Both the position numbers and the translations under genes were made by a program. The notes beneath the pieces were generated by a model. The model saw only the letters and a program-made list of their open reading frames with translations, searched no databases and was not told the DNA's origin. A DNA stretch of 40,189 nucleotides from a virus. Shown in pieces: positions 30,245 to 37,400 of the stretch. Where the stretch lies: the IMG/VR virus record IMGVR_UViG_3300021961_000226, positions 1-40,189 of that record. The stretch is one strand, 5' to 3'. The stretch's first letter is position 1, and every line of letters starts with the position of its first letter.

Positions 30245-30565
30245 TTACCAGGTCATCGGATATTTCTCCAACACATCTTCGGTATACAAAACACCATTAC
30301 CATTACGTAATACATCCTCCCACCAACGAATACCCATAGACAAACGAGGTATTGCAAATTTATCAATGTCCTCATTGTGTACATAGAAGAACACATCGTT
30401 ACGTCCACCTGTATCAGGTTCACCATGTGTTGGTTGTGTTTCAATTTCTTCCAAGTACTTTACTCGAGTACCCATTTCTTCTTTGAAGAATTTTTCGAAA
30501 TCTTTTACTTGGTCTTTTCCTACGAGAGTTCCCTCCCATACGCAGAGTTGATTGTAGTTTTTCAT
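30245..30565 (-). CDS. Conserved phage-type protein
   Basis: A 106-aa protein: WEGTLVGKDQVKDFEKFFKEE, GTRVKYLEEIETQPTHG near 32-48, GGRNDVFFYVHNEDIDKFAIP near 53-73, then IRWWEDVL. I associate this box order with an uncharacterised phage family. Function is unknown. It is the last gene of a three-gene unit starting at 30997. Confidence 0.8.
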   Translation of the reverse strand: MKNYNQLCVWEGTLVGKDQVKDFEKFFKEEMGTRVKYLEEIETQPTHGEPDTGGRNDVFFYVHNEDIDKFAIPRLSMGIRWWEDVLRNGNGVLYTEDVLEKYPMTW

Positions 30566-30570
30566 GGTTT

Positions 30571-30774
30571 TTACAAATAATTAAGTTGACAATAATCTTC
30601 AAGGTCACTTAAGTGAATTCGTCCATACTTTACGGAAGAATAATAACCTTGGGTTTCATAACCTTTTTTCCATTTTGCGAATGCCTCCGCCGCAGCTCTG
30701 TGCGACTTGTAGTAGGGAACATCCCTTTCAAGGGTGAACCCATCGGGTGACAATATTTGAATTTTCTTCGCCAT
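30571..30774 (-). CDS. Conserved small protein
   Basis: A 67-aa protein: KKIQILSPDGFTLERD, then AAAEAFAKWKKGYETQGYYSS and a terminal DLEDYCQLNYL. The SPDGF start with a KWKxxYExQGYYSS helix recurs in small phage and Bacteroidetes proteins as I remember them. Function is unknown. Confidence 0.78.
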   Translation of the reverse strand: MAKKIQILSPDGFTLERDVPYYKSHRAAAEAFAKWKKGYETQGYYSSVKYGRIHLSDLEDYCQLNYL

Positions 30775-30778
30775 ATGA

Positions 30779-30997
30779 TTAACGATAAAGAGTTACATAT
30801 TCACCGAAATACTTTTCAATTACGCCAATCAAATTCTCGTAATCCCCACTCATCATCTCCTCCTGAATTTTTTTGGAGTCCAATCCAAGTTGTTTCGCCC
30901 ATTTACCCGCGTACCCGATAAGAACGAACGCGTTCCCTTCAGGTCCTGTGAGGTCAATCTCAACCCCACTCTGTTTTTCATTAATTGATTTTATCAT
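30779..30997 (-). CDS. Conserved small protein
   Basis: A 72-aa protein: VEIDLTGPEGNAFVLIGYAG near 12-31, KWAKQLGLDSKKIQEEMMSGD, then VIEKYFGEYVTLYR. The IDLTGPxGNAF box is typical of an uncharacterised phage-associated family. It is the first gene of the unit. Confidence 0.8.
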   Translation of the reverse strand: MIKSINEKQSGVEIDLTGPEGNAFVLIGYAGKWAKQLGLDSKKIQEEMMSGDYENLIGVIEKYFGEYVTLYR

Positions 30998-31017
30998 GTC
31001 CTTGTTGATTTATAATA

Positions 31018-31080
31018 CAAATATAATACGAATACTTTTATAATCCAAATTTATTTTAAACTTTGTTGCCAACCTAAATC
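31018..31080 (-). promoter_or_regulatory. Promoter with phased TTGGC element (N18)
   Basis: Minus strand: GATTTAGGTTGGC (31068-31080), 18 nt, TTTGG (31045-31049), 19 nt, TATATTTG (31018-31025). CCTGAACCGGGGTCACC lies just upstream, as at 28.08 and 38.29 kb. Confidence 0.85.
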
Positions 31081-31114
31081 CACCCTGAACCGGGGTCACC
31101 AACATCTGTGGTAA

Positions 31115-31145
31115 ATAAAAAACCCCCACATTTCTGTGAGGGTTT
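31115..31145 (-). terminator. Intrinsic terminator, AGAAAT loop
   Basis: Minus strand CCCTCAC-AGAAAT-GTGGGGG, then T tract. It ends the 31150 gene. Confidence 0.92.
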
Positions 31146-31149
31146 CAAG

Positions 31150-31557
31150 TTACTTGGTGTACTTGTCATAAAAGACTTCCATCCGTTCCATTACCACATC
31201 TAAACTCCAACCACTTGTATCGTGGTCGTTCCAATGAAAGTAACCCATTTGCAACTTTTCAATACTAGTGGGAATTGACTTGTCGTGTGAAAATTCGGGT
31301 AAACCACCATCAACAAAATCATCTTGGTAGTTACAACGATACTCAATTACGATATCTTTACCATTGAACTTTTTGGTGTAGAATACTTTTTGAGTAAATT
31401 TTCTATCTTTACCCCCATTCTTTCGTGTCCAACCATGTTCGGACATAAAAACATCCATTTGTTGAAGAACACTTTCTTTTGTTTTTAAAAGGAACTCTTC
31501 CTTTTGTTTTTTCAATTCATTTAAGAACTGATAATACTCTTTGACTGATTCGTACAT
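31150..31557 (-). CDS. Hypothetical protein
   Basis: A 135-aa protein. The N-terminal 40 residues form a charged helix (VKEYYQFLNELKKQKEEFLL), then GWTRKNGGKDRKFTQKVFYTK and an acidic C-terminal half with YFHWNDHDTSGWSLD. It is not recognised. It is a single-gene unit with promoter and terminator. Confidence 0.72.
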   Translation of the reverse strand: MYESVKEYYQFLNELKKQKEEFLLKTKESVLQQMDVFMSEHGWTRKNGGKDRKFTQKVFYTKKFNGKDIVIEYRCNYQDDFVDGGLPEFSHDKSIPTSIEKLQMGYFHWNDHDTSGWSLDVVMERMEVFYDKYTK

Positions 31558-31582
31558 AACGTGTTGTTTTAATTGGTTTATA

Positions 31583-31643
31583 CAAATATAGTATCTATTC
31601 TAATATAAACAAAATTTTTTTATACTTTTTCGCCAATCAAATT
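31583..31643 (-). promoter_or_regulatory. Promoter with phased TTGGC element (N18)
   Basis: Minus strand: AATTTGATTGGC (31632-31643), 18 nt, TTTGT (31609-31613), 18 nt, TATATTTG (31583-31590). Confidence 0.82.
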
Positions 31644-31813
31644 ATAGAAGACCAGCTAACAGCGCTGGTTAAACCAGTAAAACTAGCAGAAAGACCTGGA
31701 ATCGCCCAGATGCCGCTCCAGGGAAATTTGTTTGGCATATAGAAACCTAATAAAATCAATACTTTACGGAACGCCAAACAAAATCAGGACCTGGTGTTGT
31801 TGACTGGTCTTCT
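31632..31813 (-). repeat. Three-half-site regulatory cassette with long-range palindrome
   Basis: GCCAATCAAAT at 31632, inverted AAATTTGTTTGGC ending 31736, GCCAAACAAAATC at 31773; the inverted pair is 36 nt apart. AGAAGACCAG (31646-31655) is the exact reverse complement of CTGGTCTTCT (31804-31813), and CAGCGCTGG and CCTGG/CCAGG palindromes fill the left arm. The spacer contains AACCTAATAAAATCAATAC, as at 26.5 kb. No gene. Confidence 0.8.
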
Positions 31814-31823
31814 GTTGTGAGCA

Positions 31824-31853
31824 ATAAAAAACCCCCACATTTCTGCGGGGGTT
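31824..31853 (-). terminator. Intrinsic terminator, AGAAAT loop
   Basis: Minus strand CCCCCGC-AGAAAT-GTGGGGG, then T tract. It ends the four-gene unit 33902-31875. Confidence 0.92.
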
Positions 31854-31874
31854 CTAACCAATAAACCAAACCAA

Positions 31875-32564
31875 TTAACTTTCTGCGACCAATAACTTCA
31901 AGTATTCTTTTTCAGTTAAGTGTCTAACCGAACCTCTTTCACTATTCTTTTTCTTTTTGATAAGAACACAATCACCTTGACGAACAATTTTCTCAATACC
32001 ACCTTCTTTGATGTCTGTTTGAATTGTCCACGCAATTGCTTGAATTGGGTTAATCTCTTTACTGAAATTGGAACTACTTGACAACCATTGGTTAGGGTTG
32101 TTAGTACGATAAACACTTTGTGCGTCCACCCAAATAAAATACTCTCTATCGGTTGATGTGTCCTTACACTTCACAAAGTAAACATCTTCGGGTTTCCGCC
32201 AACCAAAGTCTGAACCTTCACCCCAAACATCTCCTTTTACTTCATAAAGTTCGTAGGTGTCCTCAAAGTTGTTTTTGATAAGTTCACTATTCTCACCAAC
32301 CCAAAAGGTTTCCTTTGAAATAGTTTTTGAACCTACCAATTTTGGGTTCACTTCTTTGTAAATGTTTTCCAAACCCAAACAACCTATCGCAATTCTTCGT
32401 TGTTCAATGTTTTCAAGTTCCTTTGTAATTTCTTTGAAAGTAATAGGAACAATATCTTCCCAAATATCTTCCAAACCTTTGAAAGGAACATTACGATATT
32501 TTGTTTTCAATAAACGACAACCAATGTTGTAGTCAAAACGAGTGTTTTCAATTATTATTTTCAT
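31875..32564 (-). CDS. Hypothetical protein
   Basis: A 229-aa protein. It contains FWVGENSELIKNNFEDTYELY, a DVYFVKCKD strand, and near the C-terminus PIQAIAWTIQTDIKEGGIEK followed by IVRQGDCVLIKKKK. The last block suggests a small beta barrel. No family is recognised. It is the last gene of a four-gene unit. Confidence 0.72.
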   Translation of the reverse strand: MKIIIENTRFDYNIGCRLLKTKYRNVPFKGLEDIWEDIVPITFKEITKELENIEQRRIAIGCLGLENIYKEVNPKLVGSKTISKETFWVGENSELIKNNFEDTYELYEVKGDVWGEGSDFGWRKPEDVYFVKCKDTSTDREYFIWVDAQSVYRTNNPNQWLSSSSNFSKEINPIQAIAWTIQTDIKEGGIEKIVRQGDCVLIKKKKNSERGSVRHLTEKEYLKLLVAES

Positions 32565-32576
32565 CTCTTTAATTTT

Positions 32577-33227
32577 TTATAGTTCACTATCAGTATAAAC
32601 CAAAAATTGTTTTGTTAAGGAAACGAATAGTGTGTTACCCACAATTTTAGGTAATACATCACTATCAACCTCATCTGTGTTATATTGAAACCACTCTTCT
32701 TCATCACCCTCTGCGTTTTCAAATTCGTGGTTCATTACAACATCACTAATCTTTTGTGATATAGTGTCAGAAATTTGTTCTTCCTCATTGTTTAAGATAC
32801 AATCACCTTTATAGTTAATCGCATTACCATCTTGGCTGCCAACCAAATTGAGGACTTTACTTCTGACGAACTCAACTTCTTTCTCTGTTAGTTCAACGGC
32901 AACTTCATCAGTAAAACTCTCTGACCATTCGGCTTGTGCATTCTTGTAATACACAAAATCGGGGTTTTCCTCATCTTCGCTTAGTTCAATACTGACATTA
33001 CCAGACTCACCAATGTAGTGTCCATCAGAATTGACATAGAACTCAACTCTTTTGAATACATCATCATCAAAGAAACTTTCAAGTTCCCCACTTTGTACTT
33101 CTTTGTTTTCGGAATTGTAGAATGAAAAGTGGTAATCATTCATACTATCACCACCGCAGGAAAACTCCATATTTGCGGTTGTAATACCTAACTCTTTCCA
33201 GAGTGCGATTGCTTCGTTAGTTTGCAT
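32577..33227 (-). CDS. Acidic protein, possibly DUF6878-like
   Basis: A 216-aa, very acidic protein. FSCGGDSMNDYHFSFYNSEN near 23-42, then FYVNSDGHYIGESGNVSIEL near 63-82, resemble DUF6878-type proteins with a GDSG turn; this is recalled, not checked. Codons for LNLVGSQ carry a GCCAACCAAATTGAG copy at 32839-32853. It overlaps the next gene's stop by 11 nt. Confidence 0.65.
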   Translation of the reverse strand: MQTNEAIALWKELGITTANMEFSCGGDSMNDYHFSFYNSENKEVQSGELESFFDDDVFKRVEFYVNSDGHYIGESGNVSIELSEDEENPDFVYYKNAQAEWSESFTDEVAVELTEKEVEFVRSKVLNLVGSQDGNAINYKGDCILNNEEEQISDTISQKISDVVMNHEFENAEGDEEEWFQYNTDEVDSDVLPKIVGNTLFVSLTKQFLVYTDSEL

Positions 33228-33621
33228 ATTCGTGGATTTTTTGGTTTAATTGTTTAACTACTTCGTACGCTTCGGGGTTGTCCAAGTCCTTTACCCCATT
33301 ACACATCCAGGGTTGAACTTCTAAATGTTTAAGGTAATCTTGTGGGGTTGGAACAAACTTCATTCTGAAATCTTCGGCGATATGTAACATCGCAATATCA
33401 ACGACATCAACTGACTTTCCGTCGCTATTAACAATGTTGTAACCAAAAATCTTTGGAATGATAGTGTAGGCGAACCAAGTGTTATGGGTTAATAAACGAG
33501 AACTATTATTGTTCATTGTCGCCTTCGGACTATCAATAAGTTCGTGGATAGGTAGATAATCTTCTACCTTACCACCCCAACGCTTAACGCTGGACTTTGA
33601 GTGAATTAGTGGGTTCGCCAT
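33217..33621 (-). CDS. DUF6915-like protein
   Basis: A 134-aa protein starting at ATG 33621 (MANPLIHSKSSVKRWGGKVE); a longer start at 33633 is possible. The opening ANPxxHxxSSxKxWGGKxEDYLPIH, a central SRLLTHNTWFAYTIIPKIFG, VNSDGKSVDVVDIAMLHIAED and FVPTPQDYLKHLEVQPWM follow the DUF6915 pattern box by box. In relatives the middle box reads HRALRHH, so two His are replaced here. Function is unknown. Confidence 0.78.
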   Translation of the reverse strand: MANPLIHSKSSVKRWGGKVEDYLPIHELIDSPKATMNNNSSRLLTHNTWFAYTIIPKIFGYNIVNSDGKSVDVVDIAMLHIAEDFRMKFVPTPQDYLKHLEVQPWMCNGVKDLDNPEAYEVVKQLNQKIHEYAN

Positions 33622-33623
33622 AG

Positions 33624-33902
33624 TTAGTCCCAAATTTGAGTTACACGACCTTCAAAAGGATTGTATTCAACTTGTTTCCCCATAACCCAATCACCCTTTT
33701 CAACTTTGAGTGGTTTATGTTCGTTTGAGAAACTTCCGTCTGGTTGTTCGTGTCTTAAAACACTATCCTCTTTAACCCCAACATCTGCGAAATCTGTTTG
33801 AGGTTCGTCAATCACAAACTCACCATAGAGAGTGTGTTGGTTCATACCTTCACCTTTTAGTAAGGTGTGTTTCTTCTTGGTTGTTACTTTGTTCTTTTTC
33901 AT
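33624..33902 (-). CDS. Conserved small phage protein
   Basis: A 92-aa protein: basic start KKNKVTTKKKHTLLKGEGMN, then HTLYGEFVIDEPQTDFADVG, SVLRHEQPDGSF and VEYNPFEGRVTQIWD. I associate the HTLYG and HEQPDGSF boxes with an uncharacterised phage family. It is the first gene of the four-gene unit. Confidence 0.8.
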   Translation of the reverse strand: MKKNKVTTKKKHTLLKGEGMNQHTLYGEFVIDEPQTDFADVGVKEDSVLRHEQPDGSFSNEHKPLKVEKGDWVMGKQVEYNPFEGRVTQIWD

Positions 33903-33922
33903 TTTTTGAATGTTTTATGGTA

Positions 33923-33995
33923 CAAATATAAATCTATATTTTGTATAAACAAATTTTTTTTTTACTTTTTTTCAAACTTTGTTGCCAAACTATTT
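33923..33995 (-). promoter_or_regulatory. Promoter with TTGGC element at the long distance (N30)
   Basis: Minus strand: AAAATAGTTTGGC ending at 33984, 30 nt, TTTGT (33949-33953), 18 nt, TATATTTG (33923-33930). The half-site lies about one turn further than in the N18 class. Confidence 0.75.
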
Positions 33996-34038
33996 TCCAC
34001 CTGACGACGGTCATCGTATCCAAGACATACTTATTACT

Positions 34039-34173
34039 ATGATAGAAGGAATTATATACACATTATGGATTGAAGGTTTATTCGTTGTTCTTTATTACAT
34101 GTATAGATTACATAAGGAAATAAAAAAAGATGAAGAAGAATACCGAAATAGATTTTTAGATGATATGATGTAA
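34039..34173 (+). CDS. 44-aa membrane protein on the opposite strand
   Basis: The only + strand candidate gene in the right half. ATG 34039 encodes MIEGIIYTLWIEGLFVVLYYM, one membrane helix, then a charged tail YRLHKEIKKDEEEYRNRFLD. The composition looks genuine and resembles the tiny membrane proteins of the left half. It lies inside a regulatory cassette between two half-sites. No clear + strand promoter is visible. Confidence 0.5.
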   Translation: MIEGIIYTLWIEGLFVVLYYMYRLHKEIKKDEEEYRNRFLDDMM

Positions 34174-34201
34174 GAAAGAGCAGCGCAAACGCAGCTCATG
34201 C

Positions 34202-34281
34202 GCAGCTCCCGATATTGGTTGGCGTTCATAAACCATTGATTTTATTACGTTTCATCCACGCCAAACAAATTCACGAGCTGC
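34202..34281 (-). repeat. Inverted half-site pair with GC-rich flanks
   Basis: ATTGGTTGGC ending 34223 and GCCAAACAAAT from 34260, 36 nt apart. Outer GCAGCTC (34202-34208) matches GAGCTGC (34275-34281). The spacer carries TTGATTTTATTA, the reverse complement of the spacer block at 26.5 and 31.7 kb. Upstream lie repeated GCAGC and GCGCAGCTC blocks. Confidence 0.8.
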
Positions 34282-34312
34282 AACTGTGCAGCTCCAGTGC
34301 ACACATAACAGC

Positions 34313-34341
34313 ATAAAAAAACCCCACATCTCTGTGGGGTC
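34313..34341 (-). terminator. Intrinsic terminator, AGAGAT loop
   Basis: Minus strand CCCCAC-AGAGAT-GTGGGG then seven T. It ends the DUF932 gene. Confidence 0.9.
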
Positions 34342-34367
34342 CCTATTAATTGAGTACCGAACCAATC

Positions 34368-35222
34368 TTAAACCAACTCAACTAACTCCTTAAATATTTC
34401 ACGTTCACGTTGTCCGTAGGTCCCGAACATCTTGTTTTCGGAATTGTCACCTTTGGAAAGTGAGTGAGTAGTATACTTGGTAACCCCACTAAACAGACCC
34501 CAAAGGTTATCTCCTTTCTCTTTCAACTCACCGTTAAGGTCAATATAGAAACGAGAAAGACGATTACGTGTAACGGTAGACACTGACTTCTCATCGTTCA
34601 TGTCAACATCTTTCATGATATTGAACAATGTACGAGTCACCCAATCCTCTTGTTTTTTGGTCATCTTCGTTTCAGAAAGTTTCTTAATGTCTTCGAACAT
34701 TATCTTTTCTTCCTCGAGTACTCCCTCCAAACCTCTACAGATATCATCGATTCTCATCTCCATGTTCTTAGTGTGACGAACTTTCGCATTTAAATTACGG
34801 AAGGCCGCGAAGAATGTGTTCTGACAACTGATAGTAATATTACTAGGTCCGAATGCCAAACTAGTTGTACCATCGAAGGAATTCACACCGGTGATGAAAC
34901 CTTCAACACGGTCGTTACCCAACTTAAGGTCGTTGGACTTCAATTGTAAATAAACCTTTTCACCGTTACCAAAGTAACCTCCTTTGTGAATTGGTAAACC
35001 AACTTGTTGAGATACTTTATCTAGTAACTCAACCATCTGATGATTCTGATACGGAAAGTACCCGTCACCATGTACAGAAAGAACAGTGTTAGTGTCTTCA
35101 CGTACAATTGCTTTACTCTTAGGAACAATGATACCACTTTCAGTAGTAATTGTTTCTTCTCTTACGGTCCAATTTAAACCTACTTGGTCAAGGACTTCTT
35201 GTGTGCGATTTTGATTTGACAT
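34368..35222 (-). CDS. DUF932 (TIGR03299) phage/plasmid-like protein
   Basis: A 284-aa protein with the DUF932 layout: an N-terminal VGLNWTVREETI, VVREDTN-type strand (KAIVREDTNTVLSVHGDGYF near 38-57), PYQNHQMVELLDKVSQQVG, then a sheet with GYFGNGEKVYLQLK, and SLAFGPSNITISCQNTFFAA near 120-139. The family is widespread in phages and plasmids without a settled role. It is a single-gene unit. Confidence 0.9.
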   Translation of the reverse strand: MSNQNRTQEVLDQVGLNWTVREETITTESGIIVPKSKAIVREDTNTVLSVHGDGYFPYQNHQMVELLDKVSQQVGLPIHKGGYFGNGEKVYLQLKSNDLKLGNDRVEGFITGVNSFDGTTSLAFGPSNITISCQNTFFAAFRNLNAKVRHTKNMEMRIDDICRGLEGVLEEEKIMFEDIKKLSETKMTKKQEDWVTRTLFNIMKDVDMNDEKSVSTVTRNRLSRFYIDLNGELKEKGDNLWGLFSGVTKYTTHSLSKGDNSENKMFGTYGQREREIFKELVELV

Positions 35223-35244
35223 ATGGATGTTTTTTAATTTAATA

Positions 35245-35276
35245 CAAATGTAAAACGTTTTGCGTTATAATCCAAA
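35245..35276 (-). promoter_or_regulatory. Bacteroidetes-type promoter
   Basis: TTTGG (35272-35276), 19 nt, TACATTTG (35245-35252). No phased half-site near it; A/T tracts lie upstream. Confidence 0.8.
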
Positions 35277-35335
35277 TAAATCTTTATTTTTTTTTTAAAA
35301 AATTTTACGACCCCGGATTCACCGTCCCATCTCAG

Positions 35336-35436
35336 AAATTGTTTGGCTTGTTTTGTTTAATGTTTAAGACAAAAGATTAAAAAGTGTAATACGTTTATAT
35401 TGATACGTAAGGTGTCATACAACGCCAACCTAAATT
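35336..35436 (-). repeat. Inverted half-site pair with GTGTAATAC and GTGTCATAC
   Basis: AAATTGTTTGGC (35336-35347) and GCCAACCTAAATT (from 35424), 76 nt apart. AGTGTAATACG at about 35383 and GGTGTCATACA at about 35411 lie inside. CCCATCTCAGAAATTG precedes the first site, as in the 38.8 kb cassette. Confidence 0.78.
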
Positions 35437-35473
35437 CACAGTCGGACGAGCAAACGGTCAAAAGTTTTAGCAA

Positions 35474-35505
35474 ATAAAAAAACCCCCACATTTCTGTGAG
35501 GGCTT
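35474..35505 (-). terminator. Intrinsic terminator, AGAAAT loop
   Basis: Minus strand CCCTCAC-AGAAAT-GTGGGGG, T tract. It ends the 35617 gene, about 110 nt after its stop. Confidence 0.9.
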
Positions 35506-35616
35506 TCCACTAACCAATTAAACTAATCTATGAACGACAAACAAAGTGTAATACACTCTATAACCAAAAGGTATCAATTAAAGTTGAGATAATCAAGTGA
35601 TGTCTCTCAAAATAAT
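35506..35616. other. 3' untranslated stretch with palindrome AGTGTAATACACT
   Basis: There is no gene. AGTGTAATACACT at 35545-35557 is a near-perfect palindrome containing the GTGTAATAC word that recurs in the cassettes. It could be an operator or a small RNA structure in the 3' UTR of the 35617 gene. Confidence 0.55.
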
Positions 35617-35970
35617 TTAGTAGTTGTCTTGACTATCAAACCTATTATATGTTCTACCACGAAACACAGGTCGCTTCGGACGCTCTTCGTTGTAGTTATC
35701 TCTCTTGTTTTGATAGAATGAACTATTAATCATATCATCAACGGTTGGAACTACGAAGTCCATATCACAACTTCCATTCATCATCTTCCATTGAATTTCG
35801 TAAATCTCTTTTACACTTTCAACCACATTAACGAAAGTACCATCAATGTAGTCAATCTTAGTTGCAACAGTATCAGTTCTTTTATCGTGAATAGGATAAA
35901 TGTTTTTCACATTTTGAAGGTTCACGAGTGTTGGGGTTCCTTTACCTTGATAGGTGAGTTTAATTAACAT
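35617..35970 (-). CDS. FlbD-like small protein with Arg-rich tail
   Basis: A 117-aa protein. Residues 1-60 (LIKLTYQGKGTPTLVNLQNV, TKIDYIDGTFVNVVESVKEI) follow the FlbD-type pattern: an N-terminal strand, NLxxV, then DGTxxxVxES. The last 35 residues are polar with Arg (ERPKRPVFRGRTYNRF) and probably disordered. Function is unknown; nucleic-acid binding is possible. Confidence 0.65.
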   Translation of the reverse strand: MLIKLTYQGKGTPTLVNLQNVKNIYPIHDKRTDTVATKIDYIDGTFVNVVESVKEIYEIQWKMMNGSCDMDFVVPTVDDMINSSFYQNKRDNYNEERPKRPVFRGRTYNRFDSQDNY

Positions 35971-35997
35971 TTTAGTTTTGAGTTTTTAATTATTGAA

Positions 35998-36049
35998 CAA
36001 ATATACAAACTGATTTTAGAATATACAAATGATTATGCCAATCAAAATC
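35998..36049 (-). promoter_or_regulatory. Promoter with phased TTGGC element (N7)
   Basis: Minus strand: GATTTTGATTGGC (36037-36049), 7 nt, TTTGT (36025-36029), 19 nt, TATATTTG (35998-36005). Confidence 0.78.
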
Positions 36050-36065
36050 GAGGGTTCACGGTCCC

Positions 36066-36314
36066 TCAGATATTTCCCGAGAAGACAAGAAAATTATTGG
36101 GTGGTAATTGGGTATCGATAGGGTCAAAGATTTCAAACCTATCTTCATCTTCGATAACTCCGATATCTCTACCATTGTCCCAAACCACATTGATGACTCC
36201 ACCACCAATGTATCTTATAGTTCCCATTTCTCCTTTTTCAATTGGGTACTTTTCGTTGGTCATTGTTTCAACCATACGAATTCTTTTTCCGATGATTTCT
36301 TTTCCGTATTTCAT
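36066..36314 (-). CDS. DUF4314-like protein
   Basis: An 82-aa protein: IGKRIRMVETMTNEKYPIEKG near 8-28, then GTIRYIGGGVINVVWDNGRD near 31-50 and EDRFEI. This is the DUF4314 pattern, a small SH3-like barrel with the VxWDNGR box. Function is unknown. Confidence 0.83.
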   Translation of the reverse strand: MKYGKEIIGKRIRMVETMTNEKYPIEKGEMGTIRYIGGGVINVVWDNGRDIGVIEDEDRFEIFDPIDTQLPPNNFLVFSGNI

Positions 36315-36335
36315 TTTGTTATTGGTTTATATATA

Positions 36336-36397
36336 CAAATATACAAAACATTTCGTGATATCCAAATTTATTTTAAGAATATTTTGCCAACTTGAGT
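36336..36397 (-). promoter_or_regulatory. Promoter with phased TTGGC element (N19)
   Basis: Minus strand: CAAGTTGGC ending 36386, 19 nt, TTTGG (36362-36366), 18 nt, TATATTTG (36336-36343). Confidence 0.82.
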
Positions 36398-36493
36398 AAA
36401 CTGAAGATGACTTCAGATGGGCCCTGACGGAAAATTGGTTGGCGTGGTTTACAATATATTCAGTCACAATACTTTGTACCGCCAAACAAAATC
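36386..36493 (-). repeat. Three-half-site regulatory cassette
   Basis: GCCAACTTGAG at 36386, a CTGAAGATGACTTCAG hairpin, AGATGGGCCCTGACGG, then AATTGGTTGGC ending 36443, and GCCAAACAAAATC at 36481; 37 nt inside the pair. AGATGGGCCCTGA is shared with the 39.4 kb cassette. Confidence 0.8.
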
Positions 36494-36526
36494 ACGTCTG
36501 GTCCGGGCTGGGCGAAACATCCAAGA

Positions 36527-36557
36527 ATAAAAAAACCCCCACATTTCTGTGAGGGCT
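36527..36557 (-). terminator. Intrinsic terminator, AGAAAT loop
   Basis: Minus strand CCCTCAC-AGAAAT-GTGGGGG, T tract. It ends the 36585 gene. Confidence 0.92.
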
Positions 36558-36584
36558 TCTTTCTTAAACCAAACCAAACCAAAC

Positions 36585-36992
36585 CTATTCGTATTCTTCT
36601 TCGTACAATTCACCCGTTAGGTACATGTCAAAAGTTTTTACTTCACCAACCAAAACTTCTGTTACTTTCTCAATTAGTTCTTGACTAATACGTTTTACTC
36701 CGTATTCTTCCCTAACTTTTTTCTTTGAGACAAATGTCCAACCAACTTGTCCACTATCCCAAGGACAACTGAACCCTGTGGTATTCATTGTAATTCCCGA
36801 GTGGTCGTACAAGTAAAGTGGTAAAATAACACAAACATCATTTTCTTTGATAATTGCGTTCTTCATTTCTTCCCAACCATTGTAGTCGTTGTGGTTGTAA
36901 TTGTGGTCGTCTCCAAGGTCGTAACGTCCATGAAAACAAACCATTTTTCCGAGGTTATCCCAACTGCGGGGATTGTCAATGTCTTTGTACAT
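36585..36992 (-). CDS. Conserved phage-type protein
   Basis: A 135-aa protein starting at ATG 36992 (MYKDIDNPRSWDNLGKMVCF); a frame from 37031 runs through the promoter. FHGRYDLGDDHNYN near 20-33 and LPLYLYDHSGITMNTTGFSC near 60-79 with PWDSGQVGW are boxes of an uncharacterised family I associate with phages. Function is unknown. Confidence 0.82.
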   Translation of the reverse strand: MYKDIDNPRSWDNLGKMVCFHGRYDLGDDHNYNHNDYNGWEEMKNAIIKENDVCVILPLYLYDHSGITMNTTGFSCPWDSGQVGWTFVSKKKVREEYGVKRISQELIEKVTEVLVGEVKTFDMYLTGELYEEEYE

Positions 36993-37017
36993 AATTGTTT
37001 TATTTAATTGGTTAATA

Positions 37018-37069
37018 CAAATATATAACAATTTTATTCGTTTACCAAATCTTTTTTGCCAAACTTTAT
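37018..37069 (-). promoter_or_regulatory. Promoter with phased TTGGC element (N8), inside a gene
   Basis: Minus strand: AAAGTTTGGC ending 37058, 8 nt, TTTGG (37045-37049), 19 nt, TATATTTG (37018-37025). Half-site and -33 box encode the last residues of the 49-aa gene upstream. Confidence 0.75.
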
Positions 37070-37183
37070 TCGTCTGTACGTCTTTCCCGAAGGTTTCGTT
37101 TTCTGTAACATCTTCCTACGGATAATTTGTGCGACGTGTCGTTGAGACAAACCACATAAACTATTCTTCTTTTGAGTATCCAT
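37034..37183 (-). CDS. Basic 49-aa protein
   Basis: MDTQKKNSLCGLSQRHVAQI at the start, then IRRKMLQKTKPSGKTYRRIK and FGKKDLVNE. It is strongly basic, and the SQRHVAQIIRRKML helix could bind nucleic acid. The start overlaps the 3' end of the upstream 51-aa gene in another frame by 23 nt. The final codons double as the TTGGC element and -33 box of the next promoter. Confidence 0.5.
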   Translation of the reverse strand: MDTQKKNSLCGLSQRHVAQIIRRKMLQKTKPSGKTYRRIKFGKKDLVNE

Positions 37184-37316
37184 TTTCTAACTCTTTAATT
37201 TTTGTTTCAAATTCATTGGTCATTTCATCAATATCAAATTGAGGTAAACCAGTTTCTTCATCAATGTAATAGTAAACACCGATTTTAATTTCCGTTGGAA
37301 TTTTGTTGTTGTCCAT
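37161..37316 (-). CDS. Small acidic protein
   Basis: A 51-aa protein: MDNNKIPTEIKIGVYYYIDE, then ETGLPQFDIDEMTNEFETKI and a short acidic end. It is well formed, has its own promoter and a start 20 nt after the -7 box. Function is unknown. Confidence 0.62.
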   Translation of the reverse strand: MDNNKIPTEIKIGVYYYIDEETGLPQFDIDEMTNEFETKIKELENGYSKEE

Positions 37317-37336
37317 AATGATTAAGTTTTATTATA

Positions 37337-37368
37337 CAAATATAAATCTATTTTGATTATAAACCAAA
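37337..37368 (-). promoter_or_regulatory. Bacteroidetes-type promoter
   Basis: TTTGG (37364-37368), 19 nt, TATATTTG (37337-37344). No phased half-site at the usual distances. Confidence 0.8.
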
Positions 37369-37400
37369 TTTTTTTTCATACCTGTCGTCGGATTATGAAA

